Shown: positions 20,776 to 31,092 of the stretch, piece by piece
Numbering within the stretch: position 1 is the stretch's first letter
Layout: each line of letters starts with the position of its first letter
Assembly (NCBI GenBank): GCA_037178625.1
Contig: CM074131.1
Span: forward strand, 1,984,001 to 2,048,000
Direction: 5' to 3'
Source of the DNA: Skeletonema tropicum
Lineage: Eukaryota > Bacillariophyta > Thalassiosirophyceae > Thalassiosirales > Thalassiosiraceae
DNA: 64,000 nucleotides
Program-made: the position numbers and the translations under genes
The notes under the pieces: model-generated
What the model saw: the letters and a program-made list of their open reading frames with translations, nothing else
Databases searched by the model: none
What the model was told of the DNA's origin: nothing

Positions 20776-23224
20776 ATGGCAACTAGTGATGCAGTGGCCA
20801 AGCCCGGTCCAGAGCCAACGCTGATCAGCAGAAAGCAAGTTGATGCGCTGTATGAAGTTCTCCTGGCTGTCACAAACGCCCTCAATCAGCTGGACATTCC
20901 CTACATCGTAACTGGCGGTTCACTCTTGGGAGCGGTGCGACAACATTCAATCTTATTCTGTGATGATGACATAGACCTTGCGATTCTAGAAGAACACAAT
21001 TACGAACGAGCTAAATCTCAGTTGCAATCAATATTGGGGAGCAACTTCAAGTATTCCGTCAGACCATGGGAGGGAGGTGACAAAGTGCGCTTAAAAAGAT
21101 GCTCCAATGTATTTTTGGATGTGTTTTGTATTCGTCGCTACAGTAACTTTGAAGATTTAAACAAAGTGATTGGAGCAAAGAAGAATGGCGATAGTCAAAG
21201 TGATGACTACATAGATGGCATTATGAGAAAGATTTGCAAATCTCTACATTCTCAAGGTGAATTGGAACCATCGCAGAGTGCAAGGAATCATCGGGAGCTG
21301 CCATGTCCGATTTGGCACTTCAATACTAGAAAAGCAATTGAGCTTTGGCCAAAAGAAACCTACAGAGACTGTGAGTTGTATCCTCTCACAAAAGACTTGA
21401 AAATGGGTCCAGTAATGAACATATCGGGTCCACATACACCTGTCCGATTGCTGAAACGAGCATTTGGAGAAGACTGCTTCGATGTTTACTACCAAAGCAT
21501 GTCACATGGGGATAACAAATCAGTTGTCATCAACAGCGAAACAAGCGAGGAAAAGAAGGAGGAGAACAACAACAATATACAATATCCTCCACATATCAGC
21601 GCTGGAGGTCAGTGGACTCAAAGCACCAAGACTCCACTATCTGAGGAGCAATATATACCTATGCAGAGCAAATCGAGAGCGAAACGTCGTTTTTCTACGC
21701 ATTGTAAGGAGAGTTTGTTTGAATACTTAAAACATGAAGCACATGAGGAAGACATAAGCCTGGCCGTAGCAGGAGTTTTGCCTCGACCTCGCAAAACGAT
21801 CTATCTTGATGGAGTGTTTGACTTGTTCCATATCGGCCATCTCAAATCCATAGAACAGTGTGCTGCACTAGGAGATAGAGTCATTATCGGCATCACAGGC
21901 GATCACGATGCTATGGGATACAAACGACGTCCAATCATTAACGAAGCCGATAGGACAGCCATTGTCCAATCTTTGAAGATGGTAGACCATGTCGTATGTC
22001 CTTGTCCCTCTGCTAGTTACAAAGGAGTTTATGCAAAAATGGGACATAGATCTTGTTGTGCATGGTTTTGCTGATAAAAGAGATCGAGACAAGCAAATTG
22101 ATGAATTCTTTTCAGTCGCAGTGGAGGAAGGCAAATTTCAAGAAATCAACTACTACGGCAAGATGAGCACAACTGATATTATTAGTCGTATCAAGTCTGA
22201 TGAAGACAATGCAGAGAAGCAAATAACCAACGGCACCGTCAACCCCAAATGGTTTGGAGCTGCTCTAGCGGCAGCAACTTCCTTTTCACCGGCCATTCCG
22301 TTTGATCCCTTCCCTATTCACCTTAGAAGTGCCATTGAGTCGCATATACAAAAGGCAAGAGATAAACAAGACGCTGCTCTCAAAGCTGTTAGGGCTGCTA
22401 CTACAGGACAGCTGTATGATGAAGTTTTGTCAGAGTTTATGAATGTATATGCACAAGAAAGCTCATTCACTTTCGACACGAAAGAGTTGAATCTTCGCGA
22501 GAGCTTTCTCGAGTCTTGCGGTTTGGGGCTTGAATTTGACCTTCAGCGACTCCACCAGACAGCTCTCAGCAAAGACGAAATGCTGTTTCAATTGGCAAGT
22601 AATCGGCTCAAGTTCCAAGAAGAGTACGACAACTTTGTGCGAAATGTTTGTATCCCATATTTAGCCTCGATACCAGCTCTGTCAGGAAAGGATGATGCAA
22701 CCCAGGAGGATTTCTATTACCAATCATTTCCATGCATAAGGATAGTCAAGCCAGGAGAATTTAGCATTGGGCCTCATGGAGATGCTTCTTATGGTCATCA
22801 TCCATGCTCAATCAACTTTTACATTCCATTGACAAAGATTGAAGGTTCGGCATCTCTATTCTTAGAGTCACGGCCAGGGAGTGAAGATTGGCATCCTATC
22901 GTCGGTGGATACGGTTTAGTGAAGATTTTTGCTGGAGCCGTTTGCAAGCACTTCACACCTGAAAACCACGGTGACTTCACTCGCGTATCCCTTGACTTAC
23001 GAATTATTCCGGGATACATGTTCAACTCAATCAAGTGTGGTGGATGTGAGCCTGGTGGAGTAAGAGATGTTTACCGACAAAAGGAAGGATACTACACTCG
23101 CTGTTGCAAACAGAGAACTGATGCTTCGAATTCTACTTGGGAGAGAGACGGAGACGGCCCACTGCAATTGCCCGACGCTCGATATGGTTTCCCCTGGACA
23201 AAATTTACTCAGAGTAAGAAATAA
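20776..23224 (+). CDS. LicD nucleotidyltransferase - choline/ethanolamine-phosphate cytidylyltransferase - StrG-like oxygenase fusion
   Basis: About 815 aa when the two frames 20776-22008 and 22010-23224 are joined across one extra T at 22009; the cytidylyltransferase block VVCPCP|LLVTKEFMQKWDIDLVVHGFAD is then ungapped. Domains: LicD-type (residues ~20-230) with GGSLLGAVRQ and the metal-binding DDDID at 63-67; cytidylyltransferase (~340-470) with DGVFDLFHIGH (HIGH at 352-355), a KRRPIINEADR-like block and GKMSTTDIISRI; and a C-terminal region (~560-800) with HGD, a distal FTPENHGDFTRVS and GLVKIFAGAVCKH that resembles StrG/2-oxoglutarate-Fe(II) oxygenases. LicD enzymes move phosphocholine from CDP-choline to glycans, and CCT makes CDP-choline, so one chain could make and use the activated head group. 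That coupling is inference. No targeting peptide is evident. Confidence 0.8.
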
Positions 23225-23358
23225 CAGAGTCATTTACAGTCCCCTAACGACCATGTAAACAAACCTAATGTGATAGAACCATGAATACAGTCATGTATAA
23301 TTGTTTTCGGGTATAAACTCCATGTTACAAACTGACAATAGTATATAACTTATTTCAT

Positions 23359-23826
23359 TTAGTTCTTGCGAACGAACTTTCTTTCAGGAGGAGTACGGAT
23401 CCTACGGTTCTCCCTGGAACGTCCACGGACAATACGCTGGTGCACAGCAGCCTCTACGCAGTAATACATCTTAAGGTAGAGCTTGGGAAGTTGGTATTCC
23501 TGGTAAGCGGAAGCTTCCTTGATATCTCTAAGCGATGAAGCGTCAACGATATTACGGACGATGAAACGCTTGATAGCCTTATCCTTGGGAATAGCCTTTC
23601 CGGTGGATGCACATCTATTAATATAAACAGAGGAACGCAATAAGGTTAGCACACAATTCACAGCTCTTGCAAATATTATTTCCTCGTGTAAATAAAACCT
23701 GCTGCCAAGCCCACCACTTTCAACCACCACCAGCAAACAAATAACGGAACAATATTCTTACCTGACACGCTTGACGTGTCCGCGTCCGTGCTTGTTTCTT
23801 CCGTGGTTACGCCTCTTGACGGTCAT
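23359..23826 (-). CDS. RPS26: Cytosolic 40S ribosomal protein eS26
   Basis: CDS complement(join(23359..23614,23762..23826)), 106 aa. Exon 1 encodes [19 protein letters not shown] and stops within an Arg codon; the intron of 147 nt has GTAAGA and a TATTAATAG acceptor. Exon 2 continues [17 protein letters not shown] and ends [13 protein letters not shown], all typical of eS26, which contacts mRNA at the exit channel of the small subunit. Of the zinc-binding cysteines, the first pair of the usual CxxC arrangement is reduced here ([10 protein letters not shown] against the family RCxxCxRCVP), and the distal pair reads YYCVEAAVH. Upstream the first intron position after about 22 codons is common for ribosomal protein genes. 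Confidence 0.93.
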
Positions 23827-24431
23827 ATTGTATTAATGTATCAACTGAGATGTAAAAGCAAAAAAACTATCGTTAGAATTGAAAATATAATAAACACAGC
23901 CAGCCGCACCGCACACCACCTATGACATGAATTGCCACCTTCTGTTATTATCCTTCTGCAATGGTTCAACTTAATTGCCGCTGCCTTGGTACACCATGAG
24001 CTACACACCTTGCTCTTACAAACTGCTACACAAAAAGTTCATTGTGGGTTAGAGGGGAGGTGAGATGGCTTACTAATTCCTACCGTTGGGCTTACGAAGT
24101 CAAGTAAGGTGGTAAGAAGGAAACTAGCGAAGCTGCCCGCGACCTGTTGTTCAAATTATCCCGTCTCCCGTCCTTCCTTCGTTCGGCTTCCATCGGATAT
24201 CGGATGCCTATCTCATTTTCTTTGTCCAACTTTTATTTTATTTGACACTAGGTACTTCTTCCTTCTTCCTTCGCCCCTACTTTTTACCTCCATCTCCTTC
24301 CGACGATGCCACATCTATCCACATGCGCTTGCTAGCCTTGACCATATCACGAGTTCCAAGCTAAGTATGCTAAGAGCTACAAAATAGCAATACTCTATCT
24401 AAAGAGTCGCGGACAATCTTCGTGTGTTGCC
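23827..24431. promoter_or_regulatory. Divergent intergenic region, eS26 / PEP-mutase-like gene
   Basis: About 600 bp between divergent start codons. Several pyrimidine-rich runs (24230-24310) precede the plus-strand gene. No gene or repeat is supportable. Confidence 0.5.
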
Positions 24432-25550
24432 ATGCTTTATACGAAACTTCTATCTGCAGCAGTTGCTCTGCTTGCAATTGACACATCCTCTTCATTTGGC
24501 TGTCCTCCACCAGAAAGACTCAGTCGTCTTCTCAAAGCAGCCGACAGCGGCGAAGCACCTATAATTTTGATGCCTTGTTGCTATGATGGAATCACTGCAC
24601 GTCTCGTTGCTCAATCAGGGTTTAATGCAACTTTCATGACGGGTTTTGGTGTCAGTGGCGCTAATGGTTATCCTGATACCCAGCTGGTATCATTCAATGA
24701 AATGGTACTTGCCGCAAGTAAAGTGGCAGAAGGACTTTCGAGCGCTGCTCTCGAAAACGTGAAATTCGGAGAGCCGGACTACACCGGAGAGCCACCCGTA
24801 GCAATCCCATGTATCGCAGATGGCGACACGGGCTATGGAAATGCAATCAATGTGAAAAGAACTGTCTTTGGATATGCAAGAACGGGGATGGCTGGAATGA
24901 TGATTGAGGATCAGGTCGCGCCCAAAAGATGTGGTCACGTTGCAGGAAAGGCAGTGATACCATTTGATGAAGCTGTGCAACGAGTCAAAGCAGCTTGTGA
25001 TGCAAGAGATGAGTATGAAGCCTTGTTTGGCAAAGGCACAGGTCCTTTGATATTAGCGAGAACGGATTCTCTTGTCACGGATGGATTTGGTGAGCACACA
25101 CTTTTGCAAAATTTTTCGTTCTACATGCACAATTAAATGCATATCTTACAAGTTATATACGCTAAACATTACCCAACAACTCAAGAGGATGCTATTCAGC
25201 GTTGCATTGCATTTAGAGAGGCTGGCTGCGATATGACATTTCTGGAAGCGCCCCAGACAATTGAGCAGATGCAAGAGTATTGCCAGCGTGTCACTGGTCC
25301 AAAACTTGCGAACATGCTCGAATACGGTAACACACCCATCTTGCCACCTGATGAACTACAACAAATGGGTTATACTATTGCTGCATATCCGTTAACATTG
25401 TTGAGCGCCTCGATAAAGACTATGCAAGAATCATTGCAGCTTATTAAAGAAGGGGAACCAACGCTTGATAAGATCTTACCCTTTGCAGAAACAAAAGATA
25501 TTGTTGGTTTCTCAAAGTATGCAAAAGAAGAGGATCGCTACAAGTGCTGA
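24432..25550 (+). CDS. Isocitrate lyase/PEP mutase superfamily enzyme
   Basis: CDS join(24432..25089,25186..25550), 340 aa. The 96-nt intron (GTGAGC to CTCAAG) restores ARTDSLVTDGFEDAIQRC. The first ~22 residues form a signal peptide with a SSSFG junction, so plastid or secretory targeting is likely. Family marks: CYDGITARLVAQSGF near the N-terminus, the metal-binding ADGDTGYGN, IEDQVAPKRCGH with the mobile-loop KRCG that carries the catalytic Cys of lyases, and MTFLEAP. These fit 2-methylisocitrate lyase or carboxyphosphonoenolpyruvate mutase-like enzymes; lyase activity is favoured by KRCGH, but the substrate cannot be fixed. A neighbouring frame just past the stop (25551-25659) continues protein-like sequence, possibly an extended C-terminus lost to a one-base change. 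Confidence 0.85.
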
Positions 25551-25811
25551 GCCCCAATCAAATGCAACGTTGCTCGAGCTAGCGTTGGCTGGCTTGGCTC
25601 CATCGGTGGATCTTGCAACTCGCGCAGCATCGCTATACCGAGACATAAGTAGCCCCTAAATGAAAATAACTTTTTCGATTTCCATCTTTCTCATCACTCA
25701 TCGATCATCGATCACATCGCAGCATCTCCTATCTTGAATAGCGACGCCTCTGTGCACGAGTGATCATCTACTAGCTGTACGGGATTAGTGCGGAGGGCAT
25801 TATAAACCAAA

Positions 25812-28800
25812 ATGCTTCGGGTTGGCGGTGCAATTCTGGCGAGGTCGGTCTACTCCCGATCTGCTGTGGGTACTCACGGTCGATCCACCATTGGACCGTC
25901 GGTTCATCTTCATGAGTCGAAGAGTGTTATTCTTGATCAAACTCGCTGCTTCTTCTTTGGAAGCGGTAGTAGTGATGGCGATGACAAGAAAGACGGTGGC
26001 AATGACAGTAAGAAGAATAAAAAAACAGAAGACACAAAGGAAGAGAAAAAGGATGACAGCAGCAAAGGAGATGACGTAGAGTCAGCCGATAACTCTGAAC
26101 AATCTGCAACACTGAACAATTCTTCAAAATACAAAAAGTCGCGCCCAGGATCAAGTTATTCATCATCTGGTAGTAGTAACGTGTTATTACCTGCATCTCG
26201 CCTCGGGTTTGGAGACCAAGCGCCTCGGTATCCACACCTGATGGCCGTACCAGTTCTATCGCGGCCAGTTTTTCCTGGAGTATTGACCCCTCTAACAATT
26301 ACTGACAAGGATACTATCAAGTCACTTGAAAAGATTGTAAACGGTGGTTCAGGTGGATACCTTGGCTTGTTTTTGAAGAAAGATCACAGCGATATGGGGA
26401 AAGGGTTAGAACCGCTAAAGCCAGAGATTATCACAGATCCATCTGACTTGTACAAAGTCGGAACTTTTGCCCAAATACAGAGATTGACAAAGTCGAACAG
26501 TGGAGAGGAAGATGACGAAGACAGTGCACATCTCTTCACCGGTAATCCTTCTAATACTGACCACGGCATGAATAGCGAGGCATCTGAGAGCGACGATCCT
26601 AAACCATATGCATCTCTTCTTCTCATGCCGCATCGACGCATCGATCTTCTTTCTGTAGATGAAGTTGGCCCACCGATAGATGTTACCGTTTCTCACTGGG
26701 ATCGACTCAAATACGTTCGTGGCGAAGATTCGTCTCGAGATGATACAATCCGTGCTTTGTCGCAAGAGGTATTGGGAACCATCAGAGAAGTAGCGCAGAT
26801 GAATGCCCTTTTCAAAGAGCAAGTGGTCAATCTTGTTCCATCATCTCACATGTTTGATATGAATGATCCATATAGACTTGCTGATTTTGCAGCTGCTCTT
26901 AGTATAGGAGGAGATGCGGAAGATTTACAAGCAGTTCTGGAAGAGAAGGATCCCGAGTTGAGACTGCACAAATCGTTGGTTCTATTATCAAAGGAAAAAG
27001 AAGTAAGCAAGCTACAGAGAGAAATTAGTGCAAAGGTTGAAGAGAAGATGAGCGAAGCTCAGCGGAAGTACTTTTTGACTGAACAACTGAAATCAATAAA
27101 GAAAGAGCTAGGAATGGAGAAAGACGACAAAGAAACTTTGATTGAAAAGTACCGCAAGAAGTTGGCCGAGTACCCCAGTATTCCGGAGGAGATAAACGAA
27201 ATAATCGAGTCAGAAATGGATAAGTTCTCTCATCTCGAGAAGAACTCTGCTGAGTTCAATATCACAAGAACGTACTTGGATTGGCTGACCAATATTCCTT
27301 GGGGAGTGGTGACAACTGAGAACTTTAACATTACCAGCGCACGACGTATACTTGATCGTGATCACTACGGAATGGACGAAGTGAAGGAAACCATTCTGCA
27401 ATTCATTGCAGTTGGCAAACTGAAGGGTTCGGTTCAAGGAAAGATTTTGTGTTTGGCTGGGCCACCAGGTGTTGGGAAAACATCCATAGCAGAAAGTGTT
27501 GCAGCAGCACTTGGCCGTAAGTTCTACCGCTTCAGTGTCGGAGGAATGTCCGATGTGAGCGAAATCAAAGGACACAGACGAACTTATGTCGGAGCTATGC
27601 CTGGTAAAATTATTCAATGTCTGAAGAGCACTGGCAGCTCCAACCCGTTGGTTTTGATTGACGAGATTGACAAACTAGGCAGAGACCACCGAGGAGATCC
27701 TGCAAGCGCACTCCTGGAAGTCTTGGACCCTAGTCAGAACCACACGTTCCGCGACCATTTTATCGATGCACCCGTCGACATTAGCAAGTGCCTCTTCATG
27801 TGCACAGCGAATGATCTCGGTAGAATTCCAGGACCGCTATTGGATAGAATGGAGGTGATCCAGCTATCTGGATATGATGTACCAGATAAACTTGAGATTG
27901 CGGAGAAGTATCTTGTCCCAAAATCAATGGTTAACTCGGGACTTATGACAGACGGATCAGAAGCTGCTAAAGACGACGAGAGTGGTGAAGAAGAGAAGCA
28001 AGAGTCACAAGACGAAGCACAAGACGAAGCAGTTGAAGATCGTCTTCCAACATATCAGCTCGCAGAAGGAGTTCCAGACGCCCTTTCCATTGAAAGATCT
28101 GCTCTTGAAAGCCTCGTGAGATGGTATTGCCGAGAGGCAGGAGTGCGAAACCTCCAAAAGAAGATCGACAAAATCACTCGGCTTCTTAGCTTGCAGGTAG
28201 TGGCGGAGGAAGAAGGGGCGTCACTGACCGACAAATCTTCAAGGAAGTCGGAATCGTGGACAGTGTCATCAGATAATCTACACGAATATGTTGGTAAACC
28301 TATTTTCACATCAGATAGGCTGTATGAGAAGGATCCTCTACCTCATGGCATTGTCATGGGTTTGGCTTGGACGAGTATGGGTGGCTCTGCTCTATACATC
28401 GAAACACAAGGCATTGCACGTGGCGTGGATTCGGAAGGAAAACGTCGTGGAGGCGGGACACTAAAGACAACTGGTCAGATGGGAGATGTGATGAAAGAGA
28501 GTACTCAGATTGCCTACACTGTAGCAAGAGCTCGTCTCGCTGAGATCGATCCGTCAAACTCTTACTTTGATGACACTGACATTCATATGCATGTCCCAGA
28601 AGGCGCAACTCCGAAGGATGGTCCATCTGCTGGAATTACTATGGTCACAGCGATGTTGTCCCTCGCTACCGACAAGCCAATCAAGAGTGATCTTGCCATG
28701 ACTGGAGAAGTGAGCCTCACGGGTAAGGTTCTCGCCGTGGGAGGTATCAAAGAGAAAACAATGGCAGCCAGGAGAGCCGGCATCAAGACAATTGTTTTGC

Positions 28801-28913
28801 CCGAGGACTGTCGTCGTGACTGGGACGAACTTCCGGACTACTTGAAAGACGGTCTTGACATTCAATTTGCTTCCGACTACTCAAGTGTTTATGACGTGGC
28901 GTTTGGTAGGTAG
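25812..28913 (+). CDS. Mitochondrial-type Lon protease
   Basis: 1,033 aa in one intact exon. The N-terminal ~60 residues are basic/hydroxylated, suiting a mitochondrial presequence, and are followed by a long Lys/Asp/Glu/Ser-rich linker. The LON substrate-binding domain begins about residue 135 (LMAVPVLSRPVFPGVL). The AAA+ module has Walker A GPPGVGKTS (~residues 551-559) and Walker B VLIDEIDKL. The protease domain has the Ser-Lys dyad: Ser939 in DGPSAGITM and Lys980 in GGIKEKTMAARRAG. An acidic insert sits between the AAA lid helices (~715-745), as in other eukaryotic Lons. It is an ATP-dependent protease of the matrix that removes oxidised and misfolded proteins. Confidence 0.95.
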   Translation: MLRVGGAILARSVYSRSAVGTHGRSTIGPSVHLHESKSVILDQTRCFFFGSGSSDGDDKKDGGNDSKKNKKTEDTKEEKKDDSSKGDDVESADNSEQSATLNNSSKYKKSRPGSSYSSSGSSNVLLPASRLGFGDQAPRYPHLMAVPVLSRPVFPGVLTPLTITDKDTIKSLEKIVNGGSGGYLGLFLKKDHSDMGKGLEPLKPEIITDPSDLYKVGTFAQIQRLTKSNSGEEDDEDSAHLFTGNPSNTDHGMNSEASESDDPKPYASLLLMPHRRIDLLSVDEVGPPIDVTVSHWDRLKYVRGEDSSRDDTIRALSQEVLGTIREVAQMNALFKEQVVNLVPSSHMFDMNDPYRLADFAAALSIGGDAEDLQAVLEEKDPELRLHKSLVLLSKEKEVSKLQREISAKVEEKMSEAQRKYFLTEQLKSIKKELGMEKDDKETLIEKYRKKLAEYPSIPEEINEIIESEMDKFSHLEKNSAEFNITRTYLDWLTNIPWGVVTTENFNITSARRILDRDHYGMDEVKETILQFIAVGKLKGSVQGKILCLAGPPGVGKTSIAESVAAALGRKFYRFSVGGMSDVSEIKGHRRTYVGAMPGKIIQCLKSTGSSNPLVLIDEIDKLGRDHRGDPASALLEVLDPSQNHTFRDHFIDAPVDISKCLFMCTANDLGRIPGPLLDRMEVIQLSGYDVPDKLEIAEKYLVPKSMVNSGLMTDGSEAAKDDESGEEEKQESQDEAQDEAVEDRLPTYQLAEGVPDALSIERSALESLVRWYCREAGVRNLQKKIDKITRLLSLQVVAEEEGASLTDKSSRKSESWTVSSDNLHEYVGKPIFTSDRLYEKDPLPHGIVMGLAWTSMGGSALYIETQGIARGVDSEGKRRGGGTLKTTGQMGDVMKESTQIAYTVARARLAEIDPSNSYFDDTDIHMHVPEGATPKDGPSAGITMVTAMLSLATDKPIKSDLAMTGEVSLTGKVLAVGGIKEKTMAARRAGIKTIVLPEDCRRDWDELPDYLKDGLDIQFASDYSSVYDVAFGR

Positions 28914-29156
28914 ATGATGAAAAATTACTTTTAACTCTCTCAAAATAATCTTCAATTACTGAATACTTGGACGAGTGACATTTTTATTCAACCAGAGGTA
29001 ATCATATTATAAAATCCGATGTTTTAATGGCGCATACTCAAGTCGAGAAGCTCCAGGTCAGAGATTCCCTCCTGTGAGTATTCGGCAAGGAATCCATTGC
29101 AAAGCAGTCGAGTACTGTTCTCTGTGGTAGTGCTCAGCTCGCTGCGCACAAAGTAT

Positions 29157-29600
29157 CTACATCCTCCTCTCAACAACCTTATTCTTCATCCTAGTAACTG
29201 GTTTCATCTCTCCAGTTTCCGGGTCCTGCTTCCACTGAAAGTATCCTGCGCTGCTAGGACCACGGTAATCTTCTGACGGATCAAACACAGTACTGTCCCT
29301 CTTCTTATTAGCGTCATCCTTTCCATAAAAGCTACTCTTTCTCTTTCCATAATATTGAGCACCATTGCCAAGACGCCTAGAGGTTGCATCATCTACAAAG
29401 GCATCAAGCTCCTCAAAGAAGTTGGCAAAGAATCCCTTCTTTTCTTTCTTGGGTTGTTCAAATTCGTCGTCATATGAATTGTGTAGTTGTGTGTTGGCTG
29501 TTGCTATTCTGCTGTTGCATGAAGAGAATGCGGCTGCATCTTGGAGGTTTGCTGCCAAGATAGTGGCTGTTAGTAGTGCGAAATTGCTCATTTTCGACAT
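29157..29600 (-). CDS. Small plastid-targeted protein of unknown function
   Basis: 147 aa. A signal peptide (ALLTATILAANLQDAAAF) ends in AAAFSS, a diatom plastid-import junction. The mature part has a recognisable run GFFANFFEELDAFVDDATSR, then GNGAQYYGKRKSSFYGK, EDYRGPSSAGYFQW and a C-terminal MKPVTRMK. I believe this pattern recurs in algae but cannot name a function. The mature protein is charged, without membrane segments. The targeting call is firm and the role unknown. Confidence 0.75.
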   Translation of the reverse strand: MSKMSNFALLTATILAANLQDAAAFSSCNSRIATANTQLHNSYDDEFEQPKKEKKGFFANFFEELDAFVDDATSRRLGNGAQYYGKRKSSFYGKDDANKKRDSTVFDPSEDYRGPSSAGYFQWKQDPETGEMKPVTRMKNKVVERRM

Positions 29601-30012
29601 GTCGATTTTACAATGCTGTTAATGGGAGACGATATGAGCGAAACGAGTGCACTGCAATTCGTTACTTGTTTGCTGACTGGATTAGTATGATTGTTCTGCT
29701 GAAAGGATTCTTTCGCCATTGTACAAGCTGCTGCGTGAGGGTGTGAGGTGGCGATGACGAGCCGCCTTTGTGACTGTCCATGTGCTATCTTTTAATGCAC
29801 CTCTGAACTGTCACTATATAAAACCACACAAATTTGCAACAATGACAATGACACAATTCAAGAAACAAAGCGGGTGCATGATAAGTGCATGCTTGCAGAT
29901 GACAAGCATGTCATACACTGTTTGCAGTTGGTTTATGTGTCGAAGACTGATAGATAGCTAGCCATACTCAACTCCTTAAGAAGAGATAGCAAGCTAAGCA
30001 CATGCACAACAC
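29601..30012. promoter_or_regulatory. Divergent intergenic region
   Basis: 412 bp between divergent genes at 29600 (minus) and 30013/30031 (plus). Contains CATGCTTG/CAAGCATG near 29890-29910 as a short dyad. No RNA gene is seen. Confidence 0.45.
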
Positions 30013-31032
30013 GTGTCCTTAACAAACAACATGAGCTCCCCCGAGAGGAAGAAGCAAAAGGCCGATGATACCTGGAGATCCAAGTGCATCTCCAAATTTG
30101 GTTTGAAGCCAGTGCCCGATGGCTCCGTACCAACTGGATCTGAAGACGCATGGAAAAGATACTATCAAAAGCGCGTCAAATTGGAAGAAGATGATATCAG
30201 GCACCAAGAGGATAGTAATTATGATTCAGATGGAAACTCAATTGAGAGGGAACCCGACGCAGAGGCCGTAGAGGATGTTGTTTTTAGTTGGACAAATTAT
30301 GGAATGGAAAGACGACTCGAAAAATTAATGGCAGAGGGTTGTAAATGGTATTGGACACCGCTGAAGCCCACATTGGGTTGGGACTCGGACTTTAAACTCC
30401 AATCGGCCGATTACTGTGCATATGTTTGGTCGCCATTCGCAATACCTGTCGCAATCAAGTTATCTCACTCGTGGTATGGCAAAGTAGGTTGGAGCTATTC
30501 TTCATTGGAAACTGATTAACATTACAAGCTGGTGGATTTTGAGGAAAGTGATGAAGGTGGCAAATACGTCAAGCTTTGTTCATTTGATAATGATGTGATC
30601 AATACTTCGCACCTTAACAAGGCGACGGTGGCAAAGCTACGCAAATTCTTGTATGGTAGCAATACAAAGAAGATCAAGCAACAAACATGCTCCGACAAGG
30701 ATTTTCTCTTTCTACTCTTTGGGTCGATGGGTACCACTGATGAACACTTTGAGGACGATGCAAGGGATGCTTGCCTTGGATGGACCTGGATACCTTGGAA
30801 ACATGATGGCATGAAGGAGAAACTCTTTGAATTGAAGGCTCCGGAAGATGACGATATCAACGGCGCCCCTCCAACATCATTGGAGAAGTACGGTCCTATT
30901 AGGTGCTCTTGGCTTCGATATGCAATATTGAAAGCTTCAAATAGTTTGGGTCCAGTTTCAAAACATTACCAACCTCCTCCAAAGAAGAGTGCATCTGCGT
31001 CAAGAGGTTATGATGATTACGATGATTATTAG
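30013..31032 (+). CDS. Unknown acidic protein, interrupted by in-frame TAA or a 45-nt intron
   Basis: Two segments in the same frame, 30013-30516 and 30520-31032, are split by one TAA at 30517-30519. A 45-nt segment at 30484-30528 starts GTAGGT, ends ACAAG and contains ACTGATTAAC as a possible branch site; removing it keeps frame and eliminates the stop, giving SHSWYGK|LVDFEESDEGG. The total would be about 324 aa. The start may be either 30013 or 30031 (MSSPERKK). I do not recognise a domain. Visible features are an N-terminal basic patch, Trp-rich stretches (WYWTPLKPTLGWDSD, GWTWIPWKHDG) and a C-terminal DYDDYDDY tail. A nonsense allele or readthrough is the alternative to the tiny intron. 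Confidence 0.6.
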
Positions 31033-31092
31033 ATACGAACTGCATATTAACTTAGAATCAAGTTTGCCGCACCAGTGTTGAATTAAATCACC

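Noticed and set aside
21996..22020. 19-nt intron (GTCCTT...CTAG) at the LicD-CCT frame break
   Set aside because: Far below any plausible intron length and removal would delete conserved cytidylyltransferase residues; a single extra T explains the data better.
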